38,469 nt of DNA from an uncultured Clostridium sp. (lineage in GTDB: Bacteria; Bacillota; Clostridia; TANB77; CAG-508). The notes under the pieces are model-generated. The model saw nothing but the letters and a program-made list of their open reading frames with translations. It was not told the origin of the DNA and did no database searches. How positions within the stretch are numbered: the stretch's first letter is position 1; each line of letters begins with the position of its first letter. A program made the position numbers and the translations under genes. The DNA is taken from NCBI GenBank assembly GCA_946411515.1, contig CAMKEH010000012.1, positions 1 through 38,469 on the forward strand, read 5' to 3'. Shown here piece after piece: positions 25,277 to 34,757 of the stretch.

Positions 25277-28200
25277 TTATTTTAAATTTTTAGCATAGTC
25301 ATTTGTTCCTTCTATAAGTCTAGCTGCTTGTTTTCTTGCATCTTTTTTATTGTATCCATTTTTCTCTAGTCTGTCTACTAAATCTTTAGTAAATTGTTTC
25401 CTTTCATCTCGATCTAGGGAATCTGCCCCTTTCCCATTTAATTTGCCTCCATTTACTAAATTTCCTAATACTTTTGCTTCCGCTTTCGAATAGCTTCCTC
25501 CTCCTTCAACACTTGTCATATACGCTGCCATTGCTTTATCAAAACTATCTATTCCTCTTACGTCTGCATATTCTTTTATATCATTCGATTTCTCTTTTGC
25601 ATCTTTCCAGCTTAAATTATACTTATCTTGTACTTTTTGTATATTTCTAGAATTTTGCTCAAATTCTTGCTTCTTCCATTTTTCATGTTCTCTTTTTGCA
25701 TACTCTTCTTCTCCATAATAGCCTATCTTTGCTTGTTTTAATGGTTCTCCATATTGCTCTTTTAATTTATCTGCCGTCTTATCTACTCCTGCTTTTCCTA
25801 ATGAATATCCTCCTATTGCTCCTGCTCCCATATATTGTGCTGCTTTTTTCATATCTCCTGTTGTTATTCCTATTATTCCTCCTGCTGCTGCCATTGTTCC
25901 TGCTGTTGCTATTCCTCCTGCTGTTCTTATTGCCCTTCTTGCTAATCCTCCTTTTAATTTCTTATTTGCTGTATATCTTCTTCGTATTCCTTCTCCATGT
26001 GTGATTAAGCCTCTTCTTATTGCTCTTCTTGCTCTAGGGAATTTTATATCATTTCTATTTTTATTATCTTTTGCTTTATCATTAATTTCTTTTTTATCTT
26101 TACTTTCTTTTGTAGCATCTATATTAGTTGAACTTGTTGTTCCTCCTGTAAAGTCTGCTCCCATATCTCCTGCTGTTTGTACTGTATAATCGCTTTCTTT
26201 TTCTTTGCCACCTTCTTCTTTTCCTTCATTTACTGTTTTTACATTGCTTCCTTCTTCTTCATTTTCTGCATTTAATCCTTTATATGGATCTTCTCCTTTA
26301 TATGTTGTTATCTTTCCTTTATCTTCTTCTCCTTGTCCTGCTCCTCCTGTTCCTAGTTTTGATCTATGTTGTGGTCTATGCATTATTTTATTAAGTCCTT
26401 GCATCAATAATGCTGCTCCTGCTGCTCCTTCAAACATTCCTGGTGTTTGTGCTCTATCAAATCTAAAGAATCTTCTTAGTATTTTTTCTGCTGGTACTAA
26501 AAATCCTATTGCTACTACTGCATAAAATATATTGTTAGCTGCAAATTTCATAGCCATTCCTACTAATATCGTATATAGTATTAAATGCATTGGTTGCATC
26601 AATAAATTAAATATATATTCTTTTATCCACATATCAAATGCTTGTGCTTTTCCATCACTTATTTTATCTATCGGATATGTTATAGCCACCATTGGTGCTA
26701 TCAATGTTAAAAAAGCCATATATATTACCCTTTTTAAATATGTAAAACAAAACATTATTGTATATAAAACAAGTACTACGTATATTATATTATATCCTGC
26801 TCTTGCTACTTTTGATTGAGTTTCATTTTGTCCTATGTCTTGTCCTAATATCCTTGCTTGTACTATAAAATCATTTGCTGGCCAAACCATAGTCGTAGAA
26901 TTTTCACCGTTATCAAATCTGTTATAAAAAGGACTATTTTTTCCTTTATTTTCAGATGTTCCCTTTCCATCATCAACTAGCACCTTATATGCTTTAGAAA
27001 CTTTTTCTGAATCTTCTAGTATAAAAAATTGTACACCTGCAGCATTAAATTCTTCTACTGCTCCTGGAGCCTCTTGTCCACCAGTCCTATCAAATGATGA
27101 TGCTTGAGTTGTAATATGGTTTAATTCTCCATCTCCTAATGCATCTGATTCTGAACCATATCCTTTTAATGTAATACTGCTTATGCCTTCAATTATAAGT
27201 TCATTTATACTAACAGAAAATGACATTATATAGTGCATTAAAAATACTAACGCTAGTGCAACAACCCAATCAATTAACATTTGCTTATATTTAGCTTTAT
27301 CCCCTGCTACACTTGTCAAAGTTATTCTTATTCCTATATATACTAATATTGAAAGAAGTGATACTAATGCTATATTTCTCAATGCTAAATACCAACTAGA
27401 TACTGTAGGACGTAAAATATATGCTGGTGAATAAGTATAATCCTTATATGATTCATTTGGTGTTCTAAGATTAGATACATAATATGTTTTTTTAGGATAG
27501 GTAGTATATCCAAAATATGCTGAATACTCTTCATCTCCATTTTTCCATTCATATTTACTCATACGAACTGCAGTTTCATCAGCACTACCTCCTGAAAGAG
27601 GAGTATTACTCTTCACATAAATTGAATAATCTCCATCTGCATATGATCCAGCAGAATCATAATTTGTATAAGGATTACCCGTGACATTATATTTACTTTT
27701 AAATTCATTAAATTGACTTTCATTCATTTTCTGTGCAGTGTTTCCTTTTGAATCCTTATAATCAGTTCCTATATTTAGAGATGCATATGTTCTAATTTCT
27801 TTTTCTTTTGGTGGCTCTGGATTAAAAAAGTTAACATCAAAAGCTAATACTTCATTTTTTAAAATTGATTCTAATGTTAATTCATATTCTGGTAAATAAA
27901 ATCCTGATTCACCAAAATGAACTTTACTAACTGCAAAATAAACTATAGAAGCTGTCACTCCAATTTTCACAACTGCAGCTAATGCAGATGCAACTACTAC
28001 TAAAGCAGAACCACCTGAAACTATTGTAGCAACAACTGCTGCAGTTGCAATTAAAATTGCAAAAGCTATTGTTAATATTTTTCCCCAAGCTGTACTACCT
28101 TCAATCCATGCACCAGAAGAATCTACATCTAAAAAAGTTTTTTGAGCTATTTCCATTATTCCGTCACCTAATTTAGCAAATAAATTTGTTATTGGTTCTA

Positions 28201-28321
28201 TTAATACTCCATCATCTGCTGCATATACTTTTGCTGTATTTACAAAAAAATTAAACAATAGTATGACTAATAATATTACTACAATTTTTTGCAATACATT
28301 TTTATTCTGAAATATTTTCAT
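25277..28321 (-). CDS. VirB6/TrbL-like channel protein, third copy
   Basis: The 1014 residues begin with a signal-like hydrophobic segment (10-30), then hydrophobic spans at about 82-102 and 105-132, and a conserved block GFYLPEYELTLESI with FDVNFFNP. A predicted external loop (about 168-300) follows, then two spans (about 310-333, 350-375), a second variable loop (about 385-500), four spans (about 510-612) and a long charged, Gly-rich C-terminal tail (615-1014). VirB6/TrbL proteins form the inner-membrane channel of type IV secretion systems, and TcpH is the long-tailed Gram-positive version. AAGGAGG precedes the ATG. Its 3' half is nearly identical to that of the neighbouring copy. Confidence 0.85.
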   Translation of the reverse strand: MKIFQNKNVLQKIVVILLVILLFNFFVNTAKVYAADDGVLIEPITNLFAKLGDGIMEIAQKTFLDVDSSGAWIEGSTAWGKILTIAFAILIATAAVVATIVSGGSALVVVASALAAVVKIGVTASIVYFAVSKVHFGESGFYLPEYELTLESILKNEVLAFDVNFFNPEPPKEKEIRTYASLNIGTDYKDSKGNTAQKMNESQFNEFKSKYNVTGNPYTNYDSAGSYADGDYSIYVKSNTPLSGGSADETAVRMSKYEWKNGDEEYSAYFGYTTYPKKTYYVSNLRTPNESYKDYTYSPAYILRPTVSSWYLALRNIALVSLLSILVYIGIRITLTSVAGDKAKYKQMLIDWVVALALVFLMHYIMSFSVSINELIIEGISSITLKGYGSESDALGDGELNHITTQASSFDRTGGQEAPGAVEEFNAAGVQFFILEDSEKVSKAYKVLVDDGKGTSENKGKNSPFYNRFDNGENSTTMVWPANDFIVQARILGQDIGQNETQSKVARAGYNIIYVVLVLYTIMFCFTYLKRVIYMAFLTLIAPMVAITYPIDKISDGKAQAFDMWIKEYIFNLLMQPMHLILYTILVGMAMKFAANNIFYAVVAIGFLVPAEKILRRFFRFDRAQTPGMFEGAAGAALLMQGLNKIMHRPQHRSKLGTGGAGQGEEDKGKITTYKGEDPYKGLNAENEEEGSNVKTVNEGKEEGGKEKESDYTVQTAGDMGADFTGGTTSSTNIDATKESKDKKEINDKAKDNKNRNDIKFPRARRAIRRGLITHGEGIRRRYTANKKLKGGLARRAIRTAGGIATAGTMAAAGGIIGITTGDMKKAAQYMGAGAIGGYSLGKAGVDKTADKLKEQYGEPLKQAKIGYYGEEEYAKREHEKWKKQEFEQNSRNIQKVQDKYNLSWKDAKEKSNDIKEYADVRGIDSFDKAMAAYMTSVEGGGSYSKAEAKVLGNLVNGGKLNGKGADSLDRDERKQFTKDLVDRLEKNGYNKKDARKQAARLIEGTNDYAKNLK
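25325..26339. repeat. about 1-kb direct repeat, copy in third virB6 gene
   Basis: Read by eye, this stretch matches 28432-29446 with no difference and no gap (constant offset 3107). Outside it, similarity continues to about 26819 with roughly ten substitutions, and leftward to 25277 with a few. It encodes the C-terminal tail of the VirB6-like proteins. Confidence 0.85.
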
Positions 28322-28383
28322 ATTATTAATCCTCCTTACTATTGTCTAATTCTAAAATTTAATTAAAATATTGTTATAAATTT

Positions 28384-31300
28384 TTATTTTAAATTTTTAG
28401 CATATTCATTTGTTCCTTCTATAAGCCTTGATGCTTGTTTTCTTGCATCTTTTTTATTGTATCCATTTTTCTCTAGTCTGTCTACTAAATCTTTAGTAAA
28501 TTGTTTCCTTTCATCTCGATCTAGGGAATCTGCCCCTTTCCCATTTAATTTGCCTCCATTTACTAAATTTCCTAATACTTTTGCTTCCGCTTTCGAATAG
28601 CTTCCTCCTCCTTCAACACTTGTCATATACGCTGCCATTGCTTTATCAAAACTATCTATTCCTCTTACGTCTGCATATTCTTTTATATCATTCGATTTCT
28701 CTTTTGCATCTTTCCAGCTTAAATTATACTTATCTTGTACTTTTTGTATATTTCTAGAATTTTGCTCAAATTCTTGCTTCTTCCATTTTTCATGTTCTCT
28801 TTTTGCATACTCTTCTTCTCCATAATAGCCTATCTTTGCTTGTTTTAATGGTTCTCCATATTGCTCTTTTAATTTATCTGCCGTCTTATCTACTCCTGCT
28901 TTTCCTAATGAATATCCTCCTATTGCTCCTGCTCCCATATATTGTGCTGCTTTTTTCATATCTCCTGTTGTTATTCCTATTATTCCTCCTGCTGCTGCCA
29001 TTGTTCCTGCTGTTGCTATTCCTCCTGCTGTTCTTATTGCCCTTCTTGCTAATCCTCCTTTTAATTTCTTATTTGCTGTATATCTTCTTCGTATTCCTTC
29101 TCCATGTGTGATTAAGCCTCTTCTTATTGCTCTTCTTGCTCTAGGGAATTTTATATCATTTCTATTTTTATTATCTTTTGCTTTATCATTAATTTCTTTT
29201 TTATCTTTACTTTCTTTTGTAGCATCTATATTAGTTGAACTTGTTGTTCCTCCTGTAAAGTCTGCTCCCATATCTCCTGCTGTTTGTACTGTATAATCGC
29301 TTTCTTTTTCTTTGCCACCTTCTTCTTTTCCTTCATTTACTGTTTTTACATTGCTTCCTTCTTCTTCATTTTCTGCATTTAATCCTTTATATGGATCTTC
29401 TCCTTTATATGTTGTTATCTTTCCTTTATCTTCTTCTCCTTGTCCTTCTCCTCCTGATCCTAGTTTTGATCTGTGTTGTGGTCTATGCATTATTTTATTA
29501 AGTCCTTGCATCAATAATGCCGCTCCTGCTGCTCCTTCAAATATTCCTGGTGTTTGTGCTCTATCAAATCTAAAGAATCTTCTTAGTATCTTTTCTGCTG
29601 GCACTAAAAATCCTATTGCTACTACTGCATAAAATATATTGTTAGCTGCAAATTTCATAGCCATTCCTACTAATATCGTATATAGTATTAAATGCATTGG
29701 TTGCATCAATAAATTAAATATATATTCTTTTATCCACATATCAAATGCTTGTGCTTTTCCATCACTTATTTTATCTATCGGATATGTTATAGCCACCATT
29801 GGTGCTATCAATGTTAAAAAAGCCATATATATTACCCTTTTTAAATATGTAAAACAAAACATTATTGTATATAAAACAAGTACTATATATATTATATTAT
29901 ATCCCGCTCTTGCTACTTTTGATTGAGTTTCATCTTCTCCTATATCTTGTCCTAATATTCTTGCTTGTACCATAAAATCATTTGCTGGCCATACCATAAC
30001 TGTTTTATCCTCATTAAACCTATTATAAAAAGAACTATTTGATCCCTTATTATCAGATGAATTTGATGAATCTCCATCATCCACCAATGCTTTATATGCC
30101 TTTGTTACTTTATCCTTATCATCTAGTATAAAAAATTGTACTCCTGCTGCCTGGAATTCTTTAGCTGCTTCTGTACTTTGAACACCTTTATATTCATCCT
30201 TAACATAATCAGCTTCCTGTGTCGTAAGTGGCTCTGAAAAATCTACGCTTCCAACCTTTTTATCTGCATTTCCTACTACATCTGATTCTGAACCATAGCC
30301 TTTTAATGTGATACTACTTATTCCCTGAATTATAAGCTCATTTATACTAACTGCAAATGACATTATATAGTGCATTAAAAATACTAATACAATTGCAATA
30401 ACCCAATCCGCCAGCATTTGCTTATATTTAGCCTTGTCTCCTGCTACACTTGTTAAAGTTATTCTTATTCCTATATACACTAATATTGAAAGCAATGCTA
30501 CTAATGCTATATTTCTTAATGTTAAATACCAACTAGATACTGTTGGTTGTAATATATCTGCTGGAGAATAAGAATACTCTACATCGTCTCCTGCTGTTGT
30601 TTCACGTAAATCTGATATATAATAGTAATCACCTAAAGAGGATTTATATCCATAATATGCAGTATATGTTTTATTATTACTACTCCATGTATACTTATGC
30701 ATAATAACAGAATCTGATGCTCCTGAAGCTACATTACCGCTTATTATAAATTTATCTCCTTCATGCATCTTTGATCCTTTATGTTCATTACTATAGTTTG
30801 CAAAAGTACCCCCGACATTATATTTTTCTTTAAAATCATTATATTGTGATTGGTTAAGTTCTCTTGCAACAACTTTTAATGTATTATCCTTATATTCTTT
30901 TCCAAGGGAAGATATATCTATCTTTTTTCCCGTAGTTCTATCTTTTTCCTCAGGCTCTTTTGGATTAAAAAAGTTGACATCAAAAGCTAATACTTCATTT
31001 TTAAAAATTGATTCTAAAGTTAATTCGTATTCTGGTAAATAGAATCCATGGCTCCCAAAATGCATAGTACTTACTGTAAAATAAGCTATTGCTGTTGCTG
31101 CCCCAATTTTTACTACTGCTCCTACAATAGAAGCTACTACAACTAATGCACTACCTCCTGAAACTATTGTAGCCGCAACAGCTAAAGTTGCAATTAGAAG
31201 ACCAGCAGCTATAGTTAAAACTTTTAACCATGTATTACTGCTGTCTTCAACCCAAGCTCCAGAAGATTCCATGCCTAAAAAAGTTCTTTGTGCGATGTCC

Positions 31301-31467
31301 ATTATTCCATCACCTAAATTTGCAAATAAGCTTGTAATAGGCTCTAATAAAACATCATCATTATCAGCATGTACAATAGGAGTGTTTATAACAAATTTAA
31401 ACAATAGTATAATTAATAATATAATTACAATTTTTTGCCATATGTTTTTATTCTGAAATATTTTCAC
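28384..31467 (-). CDS. VirB6/TrbL-like channel protein, second copy
   Basis: I choose the GTG at 31467: it follows AAGGAGGATTAAT and gives a protein beginning like the third copy (xKIFQNKN). An upstream in-frame ATG would lie inside the previous gene. The 1027 residues share the layout of the third copy: signal-like segment, two spans, GFYLPEYELT block, first variable loop, two spans, second variable loop, four spans, long C-terminal tail. The tail and last span cluster are almost identical to the third copy. The loops are clearly different (for example it contains KKIDISSLGKEYKDNT), and the N-terminal part is moderately diverged. Its start is immediately after the stop of the first copy (31469), implying coupled translation. 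Confidence 0.85.
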   Translation of the reverse strand: MKIFQNKNIWQKIVIILLIILLFKFVINTPIVHADNDDVLLEPITSLFANLGDGIMDIAQRTFLGMESSGAWVEDSSNTWLKVLTIAAGLLIATLAVAATIVSGGSALVVVASIVGAVVKIGAATAIAYFTVSTMHFGSHGFYLPEYELTLESIFKNEVLAFDVNFFNPKEPEEKDRTTGKKIDISSLGKEYKDNTLKVVARELNQSQYNDFKEKYNVGGTFANYSNEHKGSKMHEGDKFIISGNVASGASDSVIMHKYTWSSNNKTYTAYYGYKSSLGDYYYISDLRETTAGDDVEYSYSPADILQPTVSSWYLTLRNIALVALLSILVYIGIRITLTSVAGDKAKYKQMLADWVIAIVLVFLMHYIMSFAVSINELIIQGISSITLKGYGSESDVVGNADKKVGSVDFSEPLTTQEADYVKDEYKGVQSTEAAKEFQAAGVQFFILDDKDKVTKAYKALVDDGDSSNSSDNKGSNSSFYNRFNEDKTVMVWPANDFMVQARILGQDIGEDETQSKVARAGYNIIYIVLVLYTIMFCFTYLKRVIYMAFLTLIAPMVAITYPIDKISDGKAQAFDMWIKEYIFNLLMQPMHLILYTILVGMAMKFAANNIFYAVVAIGFLVPAEKILRRFFRFDRAQTPGIFEGAAGAALLMQGLNKIMHRPQHRSKLGSGGEGQGEEDKGKITTYKGEDPYKGLNAENEEEGSNVKTVNEGKEEGGKEKESDYTVQTAGDMGADFTGGTTSSTNIDATKESKDKKEINDKAKDNKNRNDIKFPRARRAIRRGLITHGEGIRRRYTANKKLKGGLARRAIRTAGGIATAGTMAAAGGIIGITTGDMKKAAQYMGAGAIGGYSLGKAGVDKTADKLKEQYGEPLKQAKIGYYGEEEYAKREHEKWKKQEFEQNSRNIQKVQDKYNLSWKDAKEKSNDIKEYADVRGIDSFDKAMAAYMTSVEGGGSYSKAEAKVLGNLVNGGKLNGKGADSLDRDERKQFTKDLVDRLEKNGYNKKDARKQASRLIEGTNEYAKNLK
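28432..29446. repeat. about 1-kb direct repeat, copy in second virB6 gene
   Basis: This is the partner of 25325-26339, apparently identical over its whole length while flanking parts of the two genes differ. It points to recent duplication or gene conversion, and it is a likely site for homologous recombination that would fuse the two genes. Confidence 0.85.
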
Positions 31468-31468
31468 A

Positions 31469-34400
31469 TTAATCCTCCTTACTATTGTTTGTACTTTCAT
31501 TTTCATTACCTAAATCATTCTTTATTTGACTGAATTTAACTGTTCCGTTCATTAATTTTTCTGCTTTCATATTAGCTGTTGTAGAACTTATTCCTGGCTG
31601 ATTGCTTATCAATTTATCTTTTAAATCTTGATGTCTTCCTTCCCTTTCTTTACGAGATAATTGCTCTGAATTTTTTCCTCCAAACGTTACATTATGTAAA
31701 TATCCTGCTAAGATTGCTTCTTCTTCTGAAAATCCTTCATCATCTTTTAGTTTTTTCACTGCCATTGCATCTTGCAGAGATTTTATTCCTTTTTTATCTG
31801 TATATTTTGCTATTTCTTTTGCTATTCTCTTAGCATCTTCCTTACTTACTGAAAAATAATTTTGAATTTTTATGATGTTTGCATTATTTTTTTCAAAAGT
31901 TTGCTCTTTCCATTTTTCATGATTTCTTTTTGCATACTCTTTTTCTCCATGATATCCAATTTTTGCCTCCTTGATGGCATCTTTATATTGTTCTTCTAGT
32001 TTTGCTGTGGCTTTAGTTACTCCTGCTTTTCCTAATGAATATCCTCCTATTGCTCCTGTTCCCATATATTTTGCGACTTTGGAAGGATCTCCTGATGATA
32101 ATCCAGCTATTCCTCCTGCTGCTGCCAATGTTCCTGCTGCTGCTATTCCTCCTGCCATTCTTATTCCTCTTTTTAAGGCTCCGCCATTTAGTTGTTTGTT
32201 CATTGTATATCTTCTTTTTATTCCATCTCCATAAGCACTCATTCCTCTTGCTAAAGCTCTTCTAAATTTCATGCTTCTCGTAATTTTTCTTAAATTCTTT
32301 TCTTGTTCTTTTCGAGTTTTTGCTAAACGTTTTTGATTTTCAGCATCATCTATACTTAATTTTAATCCGTTTTCTGATCCACTAACTCTTCCTTCAAAAT
32401 TAACTGCTGAAGTATTTACACCACTGATTTGATTGTCAATAGTATATCCTTCAGGCTCTCTTGCATGATCTATATTATCTTGAGTATTGGTATTACCATT
32501 AGTTGCATTAATATTTATATTTGGCTCTCCGCCTGCTATTAATAGAGCATTAAAAGGATCTTCTCCACTATAAGAAGCTTCTCTTATTTTTCCTTCGTCT
32601 TCTTCTGCATTTCTATTTTGTCCATCATCTAACCTATTTGAAGATGGTTTTAGATTCATTATTTTATTTAATCCTGTCATTAATAGTGCTGCTCCTGCTG
32701 CTCCTTCGAACACTCCTGGTGTTTGTGCTTTTTGATCAAATCCAAAGAATCTTCTTAGTATCTTTTCTGCTGGCACTAAAAATCCTATTGCTACTACTGC
32801 ATAAAATATATTGTTAGCTGCGAATTTTATAGCTGATGTTACTAAAATTGTATATAAAATTAAGTGTACTGGCTGTATTAATAAATTAAATATATATTCT
32901 CTTAACCACATATTAAATGCTTGTGCTTTTCCGTCTCCTATCTTATCTATAGGATATGTTATAGCAACTAATGGTGCAATAACAGTTAAAAATGCCATAT
33001 AAACGATTCTTTTTAAATATATAAAGCAGAATATTACTGTATAAATTACTAATACAACATATATAATTTTATATCCTGATTTAACAACTGCTTCTTGATT
33101 TTTATTTTTTGATAAATCTTTTTCTTCTGTTGATGTTATATCTTCATCTTTAAATATTGTTCCTTGTCCTAACATTCTTGCTTGTGTCATATAATCATAT
33201 GCTGGCCAATATAATGCTACTACATTTCCATCGTCGTCTAATTCAAATCTGTTTGTATATCTACTATATTCACCGGATTTTTTATCTTTATCATTCTCAT
33301 CTGATCCTACCAAAACTTGGTATGCCTTTTTTGCACCATCAGTAATTCTAAATAAATGTACAGCTTGCCTATCTATGTTATTTGGATTTCCATCATCTTT
33401 TCCTGCATCGTAATCAGTAGCTGATTTTGTTTCAACATCTTTTACCTTATTGCTTGTAAATTCATCAATTGTTCCTGCAGAAGCTGGACCTATAGATGAA
33501 ATTGCTTCTATTATTTTTTCATTTATTGCAACAGAAAAAGACATTATATAATGCATTAAAAATACTAATGCAAGCGCAACTGTCCAATCCACTAGCATTT
33601 GTTTATATTTTGCTTTATCACTTGCAACACTAGCTAAAGTTATTCTTATTCCTACATATACCAGTATTGAAAGAAGTGCTACCAAAGCTATATTTCTTAA
33701 TGTCAAATACCAACTTGAGATTGTTGGTCTTAATATAAACGCTGGAGAATCTTTTTTATTAACTGTAGTTGTTTCAGTAGCATCATCACCTAATCTTGTT
33801 GTAGGACTTGTCCAACCATTAATATATGTACGACTAATATCCATTTCTAATTTATGCTCGCCATATCTATATCTCCAAGTTTCAATTGTTTTATATGTAC
33901 CTACATAAACTCCTGTTCTTTCATCTTTTGAATAATCATCTGAAGGGTTTTCATTATCAATATGCCATTCTGTTTTATCCGGATTAGATGTGTCGTATAC
34001 TACAGGGTATTCACTATCGGGTTCTTTTCCTGCATATTTATCATAATCATCATCAAGATATTGTTCGACAAATTCTCTCCTTTTTTCCTGATTTAATTCG
34101 CTATTTTTACCGCCACCAAAAGAATTTCTTTCATTGTATTTTCCTTCTTCTTCGCTATATTCCTTTATTGTAATTGTCACAGTGACATCATTATCTGTAA
34201 AATTTGATATTGTTGTTGAAGTGATTTCTGGATCTTTTGGATTAAAGAAGTTTACATCAAATGCTATTATTTCATTTCTAAAAATAGCATCTGGCGTTAA
34301 TTGATATTCTGGTAAATAGAAACCACTTGATCCTAAGTGCAAATTATTTACAGCATAAAATGCAACTGCTGCTCCTGCAGCTATCTTTATTACCGCGCTT

Positions 34401-34591
34401 GCTGCTGCAAGAATTATTGTTAATGCCGCTCCTCCTGAAGCCACTGTAGCTGCAACAGCTACTACAGCAGCAGCTATTGCAACAACCGCTATTAAAATAT
34501 TGTACCATATCTTAGTATTATCTTCCACCCACGCTCCTGAAGTATCCATCTTTAAGAATGTTTTTTGTAGGATTTCCATTACACCGGTCAC
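31469..34591 (-). CDS. VirB6/TrbL-like channel protein, first copy, main frame after a 5' frameshift
   Basis: This frame holds 1040 residues from a GTG at 34591, but that GTG is not a natural start: it has no ribosome site, and the missing N-terminus is encoded just upstream in another frame. The layout matches the other two copies (two spans, GFYLPEYQLTPDAI block, variable loop of about 150 residues, PTISSWYLTLRNIALV span, second loop, four spans, long tail). It is clearly more diverged from them than they are from each other, including in the tail, which ends NENESTNNSKED. It is first of the three genes, 15 bases after the VirB4 ATPase gene. Functional only if the frameshift is an assembly error or is bypassed. 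Confidence 0.8.
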   Translation of the reverse strand: MTGVMEILQKTFLKMDTSGAWVEDNTKIWYNILIAVVAIAAAVVAVAATVASGGAALTIILAAASAVIKIAAGAAVAFYAVNNLHLGSSGFYLPEYQLTPDAIFRNEIIAFDVNFFNPKDPEITSTTISNFTDNDVTVTITIKEYSEEEGKYNERNSFGGGKNSELNQEKRREFVEQYLDDDYDKYAGKEPDSEYPVVYDTSNPDKTEWHIDNENPSDDYSKDERTGVYVGTYKTIETWRYRYGEHKLEMDISRTYINGWTSPTTRLGDDATETTTVNKKDSPAFILRPTISSWYLTLRNIALVALLSILVYVGIRITLASVASDKAKYKQMLVDWTVALALVFLMHYIMSFSVAINEKIIEAISSIGPASAGTIDEFTSNKVKDVETKSATDYDAGKDDGNPNNIDRQAVHLFRITDGAKKAYQVLVGSDENDKDKKSGEYSRYTNRFELDDDGNVVALYWPAYDYMTQARMLGQGTIFKDEDITSTEEKDLSKNKNQEAVVKSGYKIIYVVLVIYTVIFCFIYLKRIVYMAFLTVIAPLVAITYPIDKIGDGKAQAFNMWLREYIFNLLIQPVHLILYTILVTSAIKFAANNIFYAVVAIGFLVPAEKILRRFFGFDQKAQTPGVFEGAAGAALLMTGLNKIMNLKPSSNRLDDGQNRNAEEDEGKIREASYSGEDPFNALLIAGGEPNININATNGNTNTQDNIDHAREPEGYTIDNQISGVNTSAVNFEGRVSGSENGLKLSIDDAENQKRLAKTRKEQEKNLRKITRSMKFRRALARGMSAYGDGIKRRYTMNKQLNGGALKRGIRMAGGIAAAGTLAAAGGIAGLSSGDPSKVAKYMGTGAIGGYSLGKAGVTKATAKLEEQYKDAIKEAKIGYHGEKEYAKRNHEKWKEQTFEKNNANIIKIQNYFSVSKEDAKRIAKEIAKYTDKKGIKSLQDAMAVKKLKDDEGFSEEEAILAGYLHNVTFGGKNSEQLSRKEREGRHQDLKDKLISNQPGISSTTANMKAEKLMNGTVKFSQIKNDLGNENESTNNSKED

Positions 34592-34742
34592 CTATTCTTG
34601 CAAATAATCCTGTAATTGGATCTAATGCTACGGATAATACACTTGCTTGTACAGGCTTTACAAAAACAAATTGAAATAACATTATTATCAAAAATATAAT
34701 TATTAAGTTACGCTTTATTTTCTTATTCTGAAAAAATCTCAT
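34518..34742 (-). pseudogene. N-terminal fragment of the first virB6-like gene, upstream of a frameshift
   Basis: The ATG at 34742 has AAGGAG 5 bases upstream and encodes MRFFQNKKIKRN, a hydrophobic signal-like segment and DPITGLFARIGD, all matching the starts of the other two copies. After GD the frame departs into an unrelated sequence and stops at 34518. Removing one G from the CCGG at 34584-34587 restores a frame reading GDGVMEILQKTF, as in the paralogues (GDGIMEIAQKTF). The natural gene therefore spans 31469-34742, about 1090 residues. Confidence 0.85.
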
Positions 34743-34757
34743 TGTTTCTCCTTAATT

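Noticed and set aside
25277-31467. CRISPR or short tandem repeat array
   Set aside because: The repetition is two gene-length paralogues with a constant offset of 3107, not short repeats with spacers.
34584-34591. Programmed ribosomal frameshift in the first virB6 gene
   Set aside because: No slippery heptamer, stop-codon pause or downstream structure is seen, and the paralogues have no shift at the same place. A mutation or sequencing error is simpler.
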